Below the pieces are notes generated by a model. The model saw only the letters and a program-made list of their open reading frames with translations. It did not search any database and was not told the DNA's origin. 64,000 bases of DNA from CAYTLW01 sp964438735 (lineage in GTDB: Bacteria; Myxococcota_A; UBA9042): positions 1 through 64,000 of the forward strand of contig CAYTLW010000006.1 in assembly GCA_964438735.1 (NCBI GenBank). The letters are read 5' to 3'. Positions 1-9,000 of this stretch are shown here, one piece after another. A program made the translations under genes and the position numbers. Position 1 is the first letter of the stretch. Each line of letters begins with the position of its first letter.

Positions 1-22
1 AAAACGACGTTTTTCGGGCCGA

Positions 23-42
23 GGGGGCTTCCGGAAGCCCCC
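23..42. terminator. GC-rich hairpin, possible terminator
   Basis: A perfect inverted repeat (8-bp arms gggggctt/aagccccc around ccgg) lies about 140 bp past the stop of the minus-strand Cys-rich lipoprotein gene. On the plus strand it is followed by ttgcttct; on the minus strand a weak T-tract comes only after about 18 nt. It could end transcription in either direction. The rest of bases 1-184 shows no gene. Confidence 0.45.
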
Positions 43-184
43 TTGCTTCTAGTGAGTGCAATGCCGTTTCGTTTACGCATCTTGTCTACTCCAAGGGTGG
101 GCCCGGATGGGGCGAGCGGCGCCAGGGTACACGCTGCGCTTTGGTGCCGCCACTTGCGGGGGCGTAGATGCCGCAAATCGTGCT

Positions 185-1420
185 TCAACAGCCGGTGCTG
201 GGGCAGTTCTGTACGCCGCAGGAGCCGAGGTTGACCAGCTTGCTATTGGACAGGTGCTTGAGCACGCAGGACTCCTCGCACTTGTTGTCGCCGCCGCACT
301 TGCACACGCAGATGCCGACCTCGTTCAGCGCTGACAGGCAGCCACCGTCGGACTGGCAGGCGGCCTTCTGGCTGCCGCACTTCTGCTGCAGGCAGCTCCA
401 CGCCGCTTTGGCGCCGTTGTTGCAATCGATCGGGCAGTTGGCGCTGGATTCACCACCCGAACAGGTCTCATCGCCGCACTTCGCCGGCCCGCCACAGTCC
501 TTGGGGCACGAAGCCGGGCTCTCCGGCGATACGCACTTGCCATCGCCGCAGACGGGTTTGGGGGCGCAGTCGGCCGGGCAGGTGGCGGCGTTCTCCGGTG
601 TGGTGCACTTGCCGTCGCCGCAGACGGGTTTGCTGGCGCAATCGGTCGAGCAGTTGGTCGGCGTCTCGCCCGGGCCGCACTTGCCGTCGCCGCAGATGGA
701 TGTGCCCGCCCCCTGGTAGCACTCGGTCAGGCCGCACTTGGCCAGCGCTTCACCCGGCGGGCTGGCGGCAAAAACCGCCACGCAGGTGCTCAGGTTGCTG
801 CAGGGCGACTTGAAGCCGCAGCCGGCGAAGCAGTTCATGGACGAATTGACGCCGACCCGGCACGAAGCGTTGGCCATGCAGGCATCGACCTGGCTGCTGC
901 ACTTGCCCTGCAGGCATTGCCAGATGGCCTTGGCCTCCGGTTTGCAGTCGATGGCGCAGCTGCTGGCGGTCTCGGCGCCGCCGCATTGACCGTCGCCGCA
1001 GGGATCGGGCGGTGGGCCGCAGTCGCCCGGGCAGGTGCTGGACGATTCGGGTGCCTCGCAGAGTCCATCGCCACAGGAGGGCGTGCTGCCGCTGTCGGTG
1101 GGTGGCGAGCCAGCGTCCGCCTTGCCGGCGTCGGTCTTGCCCGCATCCGGCGTCGAGGCAACGTCTTGAACCCGGCCGCCTCCTGCGTCGAGGCCGGATC
1201 GTCCGGCATCGACGACCCTGCCAGCGCCGTCAGCCACCTGGCTGTCGCCTGTGGACGTGCCCACGTCGCCCACGGTCTGGTCGCTCCAGCCAAAGGGCGC
1301 ATCACCGGCGGGCGCTACATCGCCACCGCTCAACGGCAGGTCGGAGTTGCCGCACGACGATGCGACGGCCAGCGCCGCCAGCGCCGCCAGCGCCGCCAGC
1401 CAGCCCCGATGGCTTCTCAT
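185..1420 (-). CDS. Cys-rich lipoprotein with six CGDGxC modules
   Basis: A predicted 411-residue surface lipoprotein of unknown function. The N-terminus is a hydrophobic Ala/Leu stretch ending in a lipobox-like VASSC followed by an Asp/Gly/Ala/Thr-rich linker. The body has six repeats of the form CGDGxC-x4-E-x4-CPxDC and two WxCLQxKC modules of about 40 residues with evenly spaced cysteines, so it is probably disulfide-stapled outside the cell. An in-frame upstream ATG at 1480 would add 20 residues and run into the preceding gene; the ATG at 1420 directly precedes the signal sequence and leaves a 10-bp gap, so it is preferred. It is probably cotranscribed with the P-domain gene upstream. Repeats of this kind are common in myxobacterial surface proteins; ligand and partner are not visible. 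Confidence 0.75.
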   Translation of the reverse strand: MRSHRGWLAALAALAALAVASSCGNSDLPLSGGDVAPAGDAPFGWSDQTVGDVGTSTGDSQVADGAGRVVDAGRSGLDAGGGRVQDVASTPDAGKTDAGKADAGSPPTDSGSTPSCGDGLCEAPESSSTCPGDCGPPPDPCGDGQCGGAETASSCAIDCKPEAKAIWQCLQGKCSSQVDACMANASCRVGVNSSMNCFAGCGFKSPCSNLSTCVAVFAASPPGEALAKCGLTECYQGAGTSICGDGKCGPGETPTNCSTDCASKPVCGDGKCTTPENAATCPADCAPKPVCGDGKCVSPESPASCPKDCGGPAKCGDETCSGGESSANCPIDCNNGAKAAWSCLQQKCGSQKAACQSDGGCLSALNEVGICVCKCGGDNKCEESCVLKHLSNSKLVNLGSCGVQNCPSTGC

Positions 1421-1430
1421 CCGGCTCGAG

Positions 1431-3398
1431 CTAGTTATTCCAACCATTGGCCTTGGAATCGAGGTCGTCGACGAATTCAAGGCCGCTCGGCAGCTTCAGG
1501 CTGTTGTTGTAGAAGGCCATGTAGAGCGACCGCGTACTGCCGCCATAGCTGCTCGTATTGTAGTTGCACGAACCGGCGATGAAGATGACCGTGCTGGTGC
1601 GATTGGCCGGAATCGTGATGCTGTGGTTGCTGTTATGGCTCGGCCCGTAGGTGCTGCCACCGCTCTCCCAGACCTCGCTGCCGTTGATGGCGATGGACGC
1701 GCGCTCGCCCCAGCCGCCGTAAGCGGTGCGATACCAGTAGACCTTCCAGGTCACGTTCGACTTGGTGCTGTTGCGCACGCGGAAGAGCGCGCCCACATGC
1801 TTGCTGTTGGTCGACGAGTAGGAGCGCCACTCGTTGGCGTACACCGTGGCGTTCATCAGCGTGCCGATATTCGGCCCGCGGCGGACGAAGAGGGTGCGCA
1901 GGATGTCGGTGGTGGACGAGATCTGCTTGGCGCGGGCGTTGCCGTCGCCCCAGTTGGACGGGTTGACGCCGCCAAACATGGCGGTGTTGTTGCCCGCGTA
2001 CCAGCTGTGGGCCGAGCTGTGGGTGCTCCACACGCCCCAGCGGTAGGTGGCGCCCGAGCTGCCCAACTTCTTCCACGAGGAGCCATTGCAGACCTGGACC
2101 TGGTCGTTGTGGTAGCGCAGCGTGCCCTTCTTGCCGGCATCGCAGGGGCCGTTGCTCGAGCCGAGCATGATCTCGGCGCCCGCGCCCGGTTTGCCGGCAG
2201 CGACGACCTTGCCGGTGATCACCAGGTCGCCTTTGACCAGCACCTTGTTATTGGACAGCGTGTGCAGGTTCACGCTCCACTTGTTGATCGCGCCGTCGGC
2301 CTTGTTGTCCTTGAAGGCGTGATCGATCACGTGGATGCGCCACTTACCCTTGGGGTTCTTGCCGATCCACTTGGTCAGGTCGCCGGTGATGGTCTTGGTG
2401 GGTGAGGGGTACGTGGCCACCAACTTGTTGCCGGCCTTGTCCTTGTTCCACAGCAGGTATTTCTGGTTGAGCGGGTCGTAGACGGTGACCTCGACGGTGT
2501 CCATCTTCGAGTTGGTGATGTCGACGCTGATGGTCAGGTCTTCGGCCGAGCCCAGGTCGGGCACGTCGATGGTGTCGGCCACGCCCACCGGGTTGTTGTC
2601 CGGGATAGGGATCGGCACCTTGTTGCTGGCGATGGTGTCGGTGAAGTTGTTGCTCATGACGCCGTTGGAGACGTTCTTCAGCCCATCCGGCGGCAGCGCG
2701 CCGGCCGTGCTCACGCAGATCAGGCTGCCTTGCTGGTCGATGCCGCTGACCACCTTGCCCTTGGGGCAGGATGCGGCCGCGACGCCAACACCGGTGAGTC
2801 CGGAGCCGTCGCCAACAAACTTCTGCGCCGACACCGTGCCGCCCTGGATGGTCTGGGCGTTGAACGAGCCCGCCTGGATCTTCTGCGCCACGACGGTGCT
2901 CGCCTTGACGGCGTTGCCGCCCATGTCGAGGTCACCGTCGACCTTGATGGCGCTCAGCTTGACGCAGCCGGTGCAAGCCAGCCCGCCAGCCGTTGCGGCG
3001 TAGGCTGAAAACGGCACCGCGTGCAGCTTCTGTTTGGGCAGGGCGGGGTCGTTGCCCACCTTGACCGACAGCCACGCCTTGCCCTTGGCGGCCAGCACAT
3101 CGGCGTCCAGGGGTTTGGCCGAGCCCAGCGCCCAGGCGAACTGGCCCTTGGTCACGTCCACGTTCACCGGACCTTCCTGCCAGAAGTCCTGTAACGCCTT
3201 GTCGTCGTCGAAGAGCGCGAAGCTGATCTGGTACTTGCCGTCGGGCGCCGGGTTGCCCGCGGCGCTGCGCAGGAAGCCCTCGAAGAGCACCGTGGTCGGT
3301 GCCGCGAGCGCTGCCGCCGGCGCAAGCAACAGCGCGACGAGGGCTACGCTCAGCCCGGTTCGACGCCAGCTCGAAGCCTGACTGCTGTGGCTGTTCAT
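1431..3398 (-). CDS. Secreted P-domain protein (paralogue of the gene at 40.2-42.5 kb)
   Basis: A 655-residue exported protein with an N-terminal signal peptide ending near LAAP (residue 34). Residues 35-135 form a beta-rich domain that recurs in the paralogue; a CTGC motif (about 142-145) is followed by a stretch with GDGSGLTGV, a motif seen in beta-helical or fibre-like proteins. Residues about 262-380 match the proprotein-convertase P-domain (PIPDNNP, then KNPKGKWRIHVID). The C-terminal 210 residues are Trp/Tyr/Asn-rich with no family I recognise. No protease catalytic domain is present, so the P-domain probably serves binding or folding. The ATG at 3398 has GGAGG seven bases upstream; longer in-frame starts lack this. 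Probably an adhesin-like surface protein, by inference. Confidence 0.75.
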   Translation of the reverse strand: MNSHSSQASSWRRTGLSVALVALLLAPAAALAAPTTVLFEGFLRSAAGNPAPDGKYQISFALFDDDKALQDFWQEGPVNVDVTKGQFAWALGSAKPLDADVLAAKGKAWLSVKVGNDPALPKQKLHAVPFSAYAATAGGLACTGCVKLSAIKVDGDLDMGGNAVKASTVVAQKIQAGSFNAQTIQGGTVSAQKFVGDGSGLTGVGVAAASCPKGKVVSGIDQQGSLICVSTAGALPPDGLKNVSNGVMSNNFTDTIASNKVPIPIPDNNPVGVADTIDVPDLGSAEDLTISVDITNSKMDTVEVTVYDPLNQKYLLWNKDKAGNKLVATYPSPTKTITGDLTKWIGKNPKGKWRIHVIDHAFKDNKADGAINKWSVNLHTLSNNKVLVKGDLVITGKVVAAGKPGAGAEIMLGSSNGPCDAGKKGTLRYHNDQVQVCNGSSWKKLGSSGATYRWGVWSTHSSAHSWYAGNNTAMFGGVNPSNWGDGNARAKQISSTTDILRTLFVRRGPNIGTLMNATVYANEWRSYSSTNSKHVGALFRVRNSTKSNVTWKVYWYRTAYGGWGERASIAINGSEVWESGGSTYGPSHNSNHSITIPANRTSTVIFIAGSCNYNTSSYGGSTRSLYMAFYNNSLKLPSGLEFVDDLDSKANGWNN

Positions 3399-3463
3399 GT
3401 CCTGCCTCCATCCCCAGAGCGCGACAATGCGCGCCGCCGCGGCTGTCGCCACGGATCTTCGCT

Positions 3464-5875
3464 CTAGAAAAAGCCTGCCAGCCAGGCGTAGAAGCCCGAC
3501 TCCATCTTGTTCTGCGCGCCCGCTTGCGCTGCCGGTCCGGCCGCCGCGCTGGCCCCTACGCTGCCGCGCATGACCAGGTTGCCCACCTTGCCGCTGATGG
3601 CGCCGCTGGCCGCGTGTCCGAACACCAGCGTAGGCCCGCAGGCCGGGTCGACCTTGCCGTCGCAATCATCGTCGACCAGTTTGCCGTCGATCTTGTTGCC
3701 GCAGACCTCCTTGGGCTCCGGCTTCACCTCGCCGATGCAGGCGGTCAACGTGCCGTCGGGTTTGCAGGTCTGCAGGCCAGCCTTGCACTTGCCGACGCCC
3801 GCCGTCCCCGCAGGACCGGCGTAGCAGGGCACGTCCTTGCCCTGAGCGGAGACGTTCTGGCAGCCCTTGCCGGCATCGCAGGTGTCGACCGTGCAAGCCA
3901 CCTTGTCGTCGCAGTCTTTGGCCGCACCGGGCACGCAAGCGTACTTGCCGGTCTTGGGATCGGCGCCGCACTTGTCGCCCTGAGTGCAGACGTTCTTGTC
4001 ATCGCAGGAGATGGCCAGGTTCTTGGTGCTGCACTTGCCGGTTTGCTTATCGCAGGAGTTGCCGGTGCACATGTTGCCGTCATCGCACTTGACCAGCGTG
4101 GCCTCGTCGACCACGCACTTGCTGGCGCCACCGACCTGCTTGCAGATCAGCGTTCCATTGCAGAGGTCGCCATCTTCGAGTTTTTTGCAGTCGTCATTGA
4201 CCTTGCAGACGCAGAGATCGCCGCCCGCTTTGCAGAAGCCGGAGTCGCATGCATCCGGCCCACTGCAGGGGTCGCCATCTTCGCAGGGCGTGGCGTTCAA
4301 TGACTCGTTCTTGCACCCGGACTTGGGGTCGCAGGTGTCTTTGGTGCAGTCGTTGGCATCGTCGCACTTGTTGGCCTCGCCACCGGTGCACTTGCCGCTG
4401 ATGCAGATGCTGGAGGTCGTGCAGGGATTGCCATCATCGCAGGACTGCGCGTCGGCCACCGAGCCGTGGGTGCACCCGGTCTTGGGGTCGCAGGTGTCGG
4501 TGGTGCAGGGGTCGCTGTCGTCGCACTTGTTGGGTTTGCCCTGGCAGACCTCGCCGTTGCATTTGGTCTCCACGCTGCACGGATCACCGTCGTCGCAAGG
4601 GAAGCCGTCCTTGGCGGTGTACTTGCACTTGCCCGTCGACGACAGGCACACGCCGGTGGAGCAGGCGCCGCCCGAGTCGCACGCCTTCTGCTTGCCGGAG
4701 GTGCAGACGCTCTTGCCGCTGCCCTTGTCCAGGGTGCAGCTGTCGTTGACCGTGCACGGATTGTCATCGGCGTTGCAGGGCACGTTGTCGGCGGCCTCGT
4801 ACAGGCAGCCCTTGTCGGCCTTGCAGACGTCGGTGGTGCACGGATTCTGGTCGTCGCAATCCTTCGCCTTGCCCGGCGTGCAGCTGCCGTCGGTGCAGAC
4901 ATCGCCTTCGGTGCACATGGAGTTGTCGTCGCAGGGCCCGGTCTTGTTCGAATTCAAGCAGCCTGCGTCGCCGCCGCAATCGTTGAGCGTGCAGTCATTG
5001 TCGTCCTCGCAGGTCGTCTCGTCGGTCTCGGCGTCGCAGTCGTTATCCTTGCCGTCGCAGGATTCAGGCTCGGGTTCTTTGGCGATGCAGCCGGTGAGTC
5101 CGCCGTTGGGTGGTGCGCCCTCCTTGCCCTTGGCCAGGCAGATGCGCTCGCCCTGGCAGACCGCATCGCCGATGGTCTTGGTGCACGTGGTCGACCACTC
5201 CTGCTCCAGAGCGACCTTCGAACAGGCGCAGGAGCCGACCGTCAATACGCACTGGGCGACGGTCTCGCCGGTGACGTCGACCGCCTCCTTGTCGCACTTG
5301 TAGTTGGCCGGGCAATCGGACTGCTCCAGGCAGGTCGTGCCGCAGAACGCGCCGATGGCGCCACGATCGACGCACTTGGCGCCCTTGTGGCCGGTGGTCT
5401 GGCAGATCGCGTTGTTCTTGCACGGCGCGCAGATGTTGCCGAACTGGGGCACGCAGATGCTGGCGCCGTCCACGCCACCGGCGGTGACACATTTGTAGCC
5501 ATCCGGGCAGTTTTCGGTGCAGCTCTTGGTGCAGATCTGACCACCGGGCGAGTCGATGCAGTGGCCAGCCTCGCAGTCGCTGTTCTGGCTGCAGGGGCAG
5601 CCGAAGGTTGTGCAGCTCGGACCCGTATCCGACGTGGGCACATCCGGCGTCTCCACCACGTCCGGCGCGATGTCCACTTCCACATCGGGCTCATCGGAGG
5701 TGTCTTCGGCGTCCTTGTTGAAGTTCGGGCCGCTCGTATCGTCGGGCAGGCTGACGCCAGCGTCCTTCTCTTCGCCGTCTTCGCCGCAGGACGACAGGCC
5801 GACTGCCAGCGCCAGAGCGAGCACGATCGACAGCCGGCGCCAGGGGGTTGCGGTCTGCAGCAGGGAGGCGCGCAT
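3464..5875 (-). CDS. Large Cys-rich lipoprotein with MopE-like and CDDGxPCT repeats
   Basis: A predicted 803-residue lipoprotein: basic N-terminus, hydrophobic segment, lipobox LSSC, then an acidic Asp/Pro/Val linker (to about residue 85). An EGF-like Cys-rich part follows, then a MopE-type motif CDGKDNDCDAETDE, about a dozen repeats of the CDDGNPCTTDTCD type, and a second MopE-like site (DDDCDGKVDPAC) near the end. The last 50 residues are Gly/Ala-rich and end in an aromatic YAWLAGFF, unlike the rest. MopE motifs in known proteins are associated with metal binding; here that is only suggested. The ATG at 5875 has GGAG upstream. It lies between the P-domain gene and the giant SMB-repeat lipoprotein on the same strand. 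Confidence 0.75.
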   Translation of the reverse strand: MRASLLQTATPWRRLSIVLALALAVGLSSCGEDGEEKDAGVSLPDDTSGPNFNKDAEDTSDEPDVEVDIAPDVVETPDVPTSDTGPSCTTFGCPCSQNSDCEAGHCIDSPGGQICTKSCTENCPDGYKCVTAGGVDGASICVPQFGNICAPCKNNAICQTTGHKGAKCVDRGAIGAFCGTTCLEQSDCPANYKCDKEAVDVTGETVAQCVLTVGSCACSKVALEQEWSTTCTKTIGDAVCQGERICLAKGKEGAPPNGGLTGCIAKEPEPESCDGKDNDCDAETDETTCEDDNDCTLNDCGGDAGCLNSNKTGPCDDNSMCTEGDVCTDGSCTPGKAKDCDDQNPCTTDVCKADKGCLYEAADNVPCNADDNPCTVNDSCTLDKGSGKSVCTSGKQKACDSGGACSTGVCLSSTGKCKYTAKDGFPCDDGDPCSVETKCNGEVCQGKPNKCDDSDPCTTDTCDPKTGCTHGSVADAQSCDDGNPCTTSSICISGKCTGGEANKCDDANDCTKDTCDPKSGCKNESLNATPCEDGDPCSGPDACDSGFCKAGGDLCVCKVNDDCKKLEDGDLCNGTLICKQVGGASKCVVDEATLVKCDDGNMCTGNSCDKQTGKCSTKNLAISCDDKNVCTQGDKCGADPKTGKYACVPGAAKDCDDKVACTVDTCDAGKGCQNVSAQGKDVPCYAGPAGTAGVGKCKAGLQTCKPDGTLTACIGEVKPEPKEVCGNKIDGKLVDDDCDGKVDPACGPTLVFGHAASGAISGKVGNLVMRGSVGASAAAGPAAQAGAQNKMESGFYAWLAGFF

Positions 5876-5990
5876 GGGTGATCTCCAGCCGGCGGTTCCT
5901 GGCGAGCTCTACCGCCTGCACTCAGCGGCACAAGGTACAGGAATCGTGGGGAGTTGCAAAAACGTACAGCGGCGCTCGCGCGCGCGGGCC

Positions 5991-6032
5991 AAAAACGCCC
6001 CCGGGAGTGCGGTGTTGCGCCGCACTCCCGGG
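5991..6032 (-). terminator. Rho-independent terminator of the SMB-repeat lipoprotein gene
   Basis: A perfect 13-bp stem (6000-6012 with 6020-6032) closes a 7-base loop (tgttgcg). Read on the minus strand it is followed within a few bases by five T residues (aaaaa at 5991-5995 on plus). It starts 18 bp past the stop codon of the long minus-strand gene, so it is well placed to separate that gene from the next one. Confidence 0.85.
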
Positions 6033-6049
6033 TTTGTCATCGGATTGGA

Positions 6050-9000
6050 TCAACCGTCGCAGAGAAGGTTCTTATCCCAGCAGCAGTCCTTGAGGGCCGC
6101 GCACTGCGAATCACACTGGCAGGCGGCCTTGCTGTCGTACTTGCCGCACTTGCCCAGGCAGCTGCCCTTGTCGGCCGTGCAGGAAGACTCGCCGCTCTGG
6201 AGTTGGCCGTCGCCGCAGGCCACCTTGGAACCGCCGAAGCCCACCTTGACGTTGACCCACTGGCAGACCTTGGACTTGTTCCGGATGCGCATGTAGCCCC
6301 AACCGGTCTCGTTGGTGGTGCCGGGCGCGTTGACGGAGAAGTCGATGGTGCCCTTCTTGGCCAGCTTGCAGCAGCCGTTGGGCGAGCTTGAGCTGACGAC
6401 GTAGTTGGTCGACTTGGTCGTGCCGGCCGGACAGCTCACCGGCGCGCAGTTCTTGCCGGAGCCGCCGTTGTTGCAGCGGTAGTAGCCGCACACCTCGAGA
6501 TCTTCCGAAGCCGTCCAGTCCAGGTAGACCCGCGGGTCGGACAGGATGCTGGAGTCGGCGATGGACCACTTGAAGTAGTCGGAGTCATAGGTGGTCTTGA
6601 AGTGCACATCCGGGTCGATGACGATGGCCTTGCTGCTGTCCTTGTAGGTGCCCAGGTTGTAGGCGGACGTGGTGCTGAAGCCGCCCTCGTATTTGTCCGA
6701 CAGGCCACAGATCTTGCCGCCGCTGCCGACTGTCTTGCAGATGCCGGGCACCGTGGTCGAGGTCACCGAGCAGATCTGCGACGACGTGCAGTTCTTGAAG
6801 ATCGTCCAGCCGGTCCAGTTCTTGTTGCTGCTGCTGCTGGAGCAGGTGGTGCTGCTGCCGGTGCAGCCCTTGTACGACTTGCGTACCAGCACATTGCCAC
6901 TCTGGCTGGCGCTGGAACATTTGTACTGGGTGTCGATGACCGACGACGAGCACTTGGTGGTCTTGGCGGCGTACGTACCCGCAGAGGTGCAGCAGGTGCT
7001 GTTGGGCGTGCACTGCGTCTGCGACTTGCTGCCGAAGGTCAACTTGACGGTGACCTCCTGGCAGATGTTGGACGCATTGCTGAAGCGCAGGTAGGCCCAG
7101 CCGCTCTCGTTGGTCGTGCCGGGCGCGCCCGGGTTGAACGCGAAGCTGCTCTTGGTGGCCGTCTTGCAGCAACCGTTGGGATTGGTCGAGCTCACCGAGA
7201 AGCTGAACGTCGGTGTCGTGCCCGCCGGGCAGGACTGCTTGGAGCAGTTCTTGCCGCCGGCGCCCTTGTCGCAGCGGAAGTAGCCGCAGACCTTGACCTG
7301 GTCGGCGCCCGTCCACTCCACGCCCACCTTGGGATCGGTGAGGTTGAATTTGTCGTTGATGTGGTACTTGAAGTACTCGAAATCATACTTCGAATCGAAG
7401 TGGACCTTGGGGCTGATGTACTTGGCCGCCGAGGTGTCGTCGTAGTTGCCCAGGTTGTAGGCCGAGCTCACCGACGTGCTCTTGTCGTACTTGTCGAACT
7501 TGCTGCAGAGCGGCGACACGGCGGGCTTGCAGGTGCCCGGGGTGGTGGTCGAGGTGACGCTGCAGACCTCGGAGGACGAGCACTTCTTGTAGCTGCTCCA
7601 GCCGGACCACGCCCAGTAGGTCGACAGGCTCGAGCAGTAGGTGCTGGTGCCGACGCAGCCCGGATGGGCGGTGCGCTTGAGCACCGAGGCGCCCTTGAGG
7701 CTGCTGGAGCACTTGTACTCGGTCTTCATCGTGTTGGTCTTGCACTTGGTGTTCTTGCTCGAGTACGTGCCCGCGCTGGTGCAGCAGGTCGTATTGGGCG
7801 TGCACTGTGTCTGCTGCTTGGCGCCGAAGACCGTCTTGATCTTGACGTACTGGCAGACAGGACCGGCGTTGGTGGCGCGGAAGTAGACCGTGCCCGTCTC
7901 GTCGGTGGTGCCGGCGGCGTTGGGATTGAACGCCAACGTAGCCTTCTTCGAGGTCATGCAGCAGCCGTTGGGGCTGACGCTGCTGACCAGGAAGTTGGTC
8001 GAGGTGGCGGTGCCGGCGGGGCACTTCACGGGCGCGCAGTTCTTGCCGCCGGTGCCCTTCTTGCAGCGATACCAGGCGCAGAGCGAGACCTTCTCGGCGG
8101 TGCCTTCGAACTCCACGTGCACCTTGGGATTGGTCAGGTTGGTTTTGTCGGCGATGTTGTAGCGGAAGTAGTCGCTGTCGTACTTGCTGTAGAAGTGCAC
8201 GTTGGGCGACATCAGCTTCGCCGCCGAGCTGTCGTCGAAGGCGCCCAGGTAGTACGAGTTGGTGGTCGACTTCGATCCGATCTCGTACTTGTCGTACTTG
8301 CCGCAGGTGACGTCGCTGGCGGTCTTGCAGGTGCCGGGCGTGTTGATGGAGGTGACGCTGCAGACCTGCGAGCTGGTGCAGTTCTTGAAGATCGTCCAGC
8401 CGGTCCAGGAGTAGTTACTCGACGAGATGGAGCAGTAGGCGCTGGAACCGATGCAGCCGCGATAGGCGGAGCGTCGCATCACGTTGCCGCTCTTGGCGGA
8501 GCTGCTGCACTTGTACTCGGACTTTTCGATCTTGGTGCCGCACTTGGACTTCTGCGCCTTGATATTGCCCTTGCTGTCGCAGCAGGTGGTGTTGGGCTTG
8601 CACTGGGCCTGCGCCTTCTCGCCGAAGCTCAGCTTGATGTTGACCTCCTGGCAGATGGGCGAGGCGTTCTTGACGTTGAAGTAGACCCAGCCGGTCTTGT
8701 TGGTGCCGCTGGAGGGCACGGGCAGCCACTTCAGCTTGCCCTTGGCGGCGGTGGTGGTGACGCAGCAGCCGTTGCCGCTGGTGCTGCTGACGACCGAGCT
8801 GGTCGAGGACTTGAAGCCGGACGGGCAGGTGACCTTCTTGCAGTTCTTGCCGCCGGCGCCCTTTTCGCACCGGTAGTAGGCGCAGAGGCTGACCTTCTGG
8901 CTGGCGCTCCACTCGATCTCGACCTTGGGCGCGTACAGGTTGCTGTTGTCCATGATCTTGTACTTCAAGTAGTCCTTGTCGGTCGGCGACTTGAAGTGGA

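Noticed and set aside
3464..5875. MYXO-CTERM or LPxTG-type sorting tail on the Cys-rich proteins
   Set aside because: No C-terminal membrane helix with an Arg cluster or LPxTG is visible; the proteins carry N-terminal lipoboxes instead.
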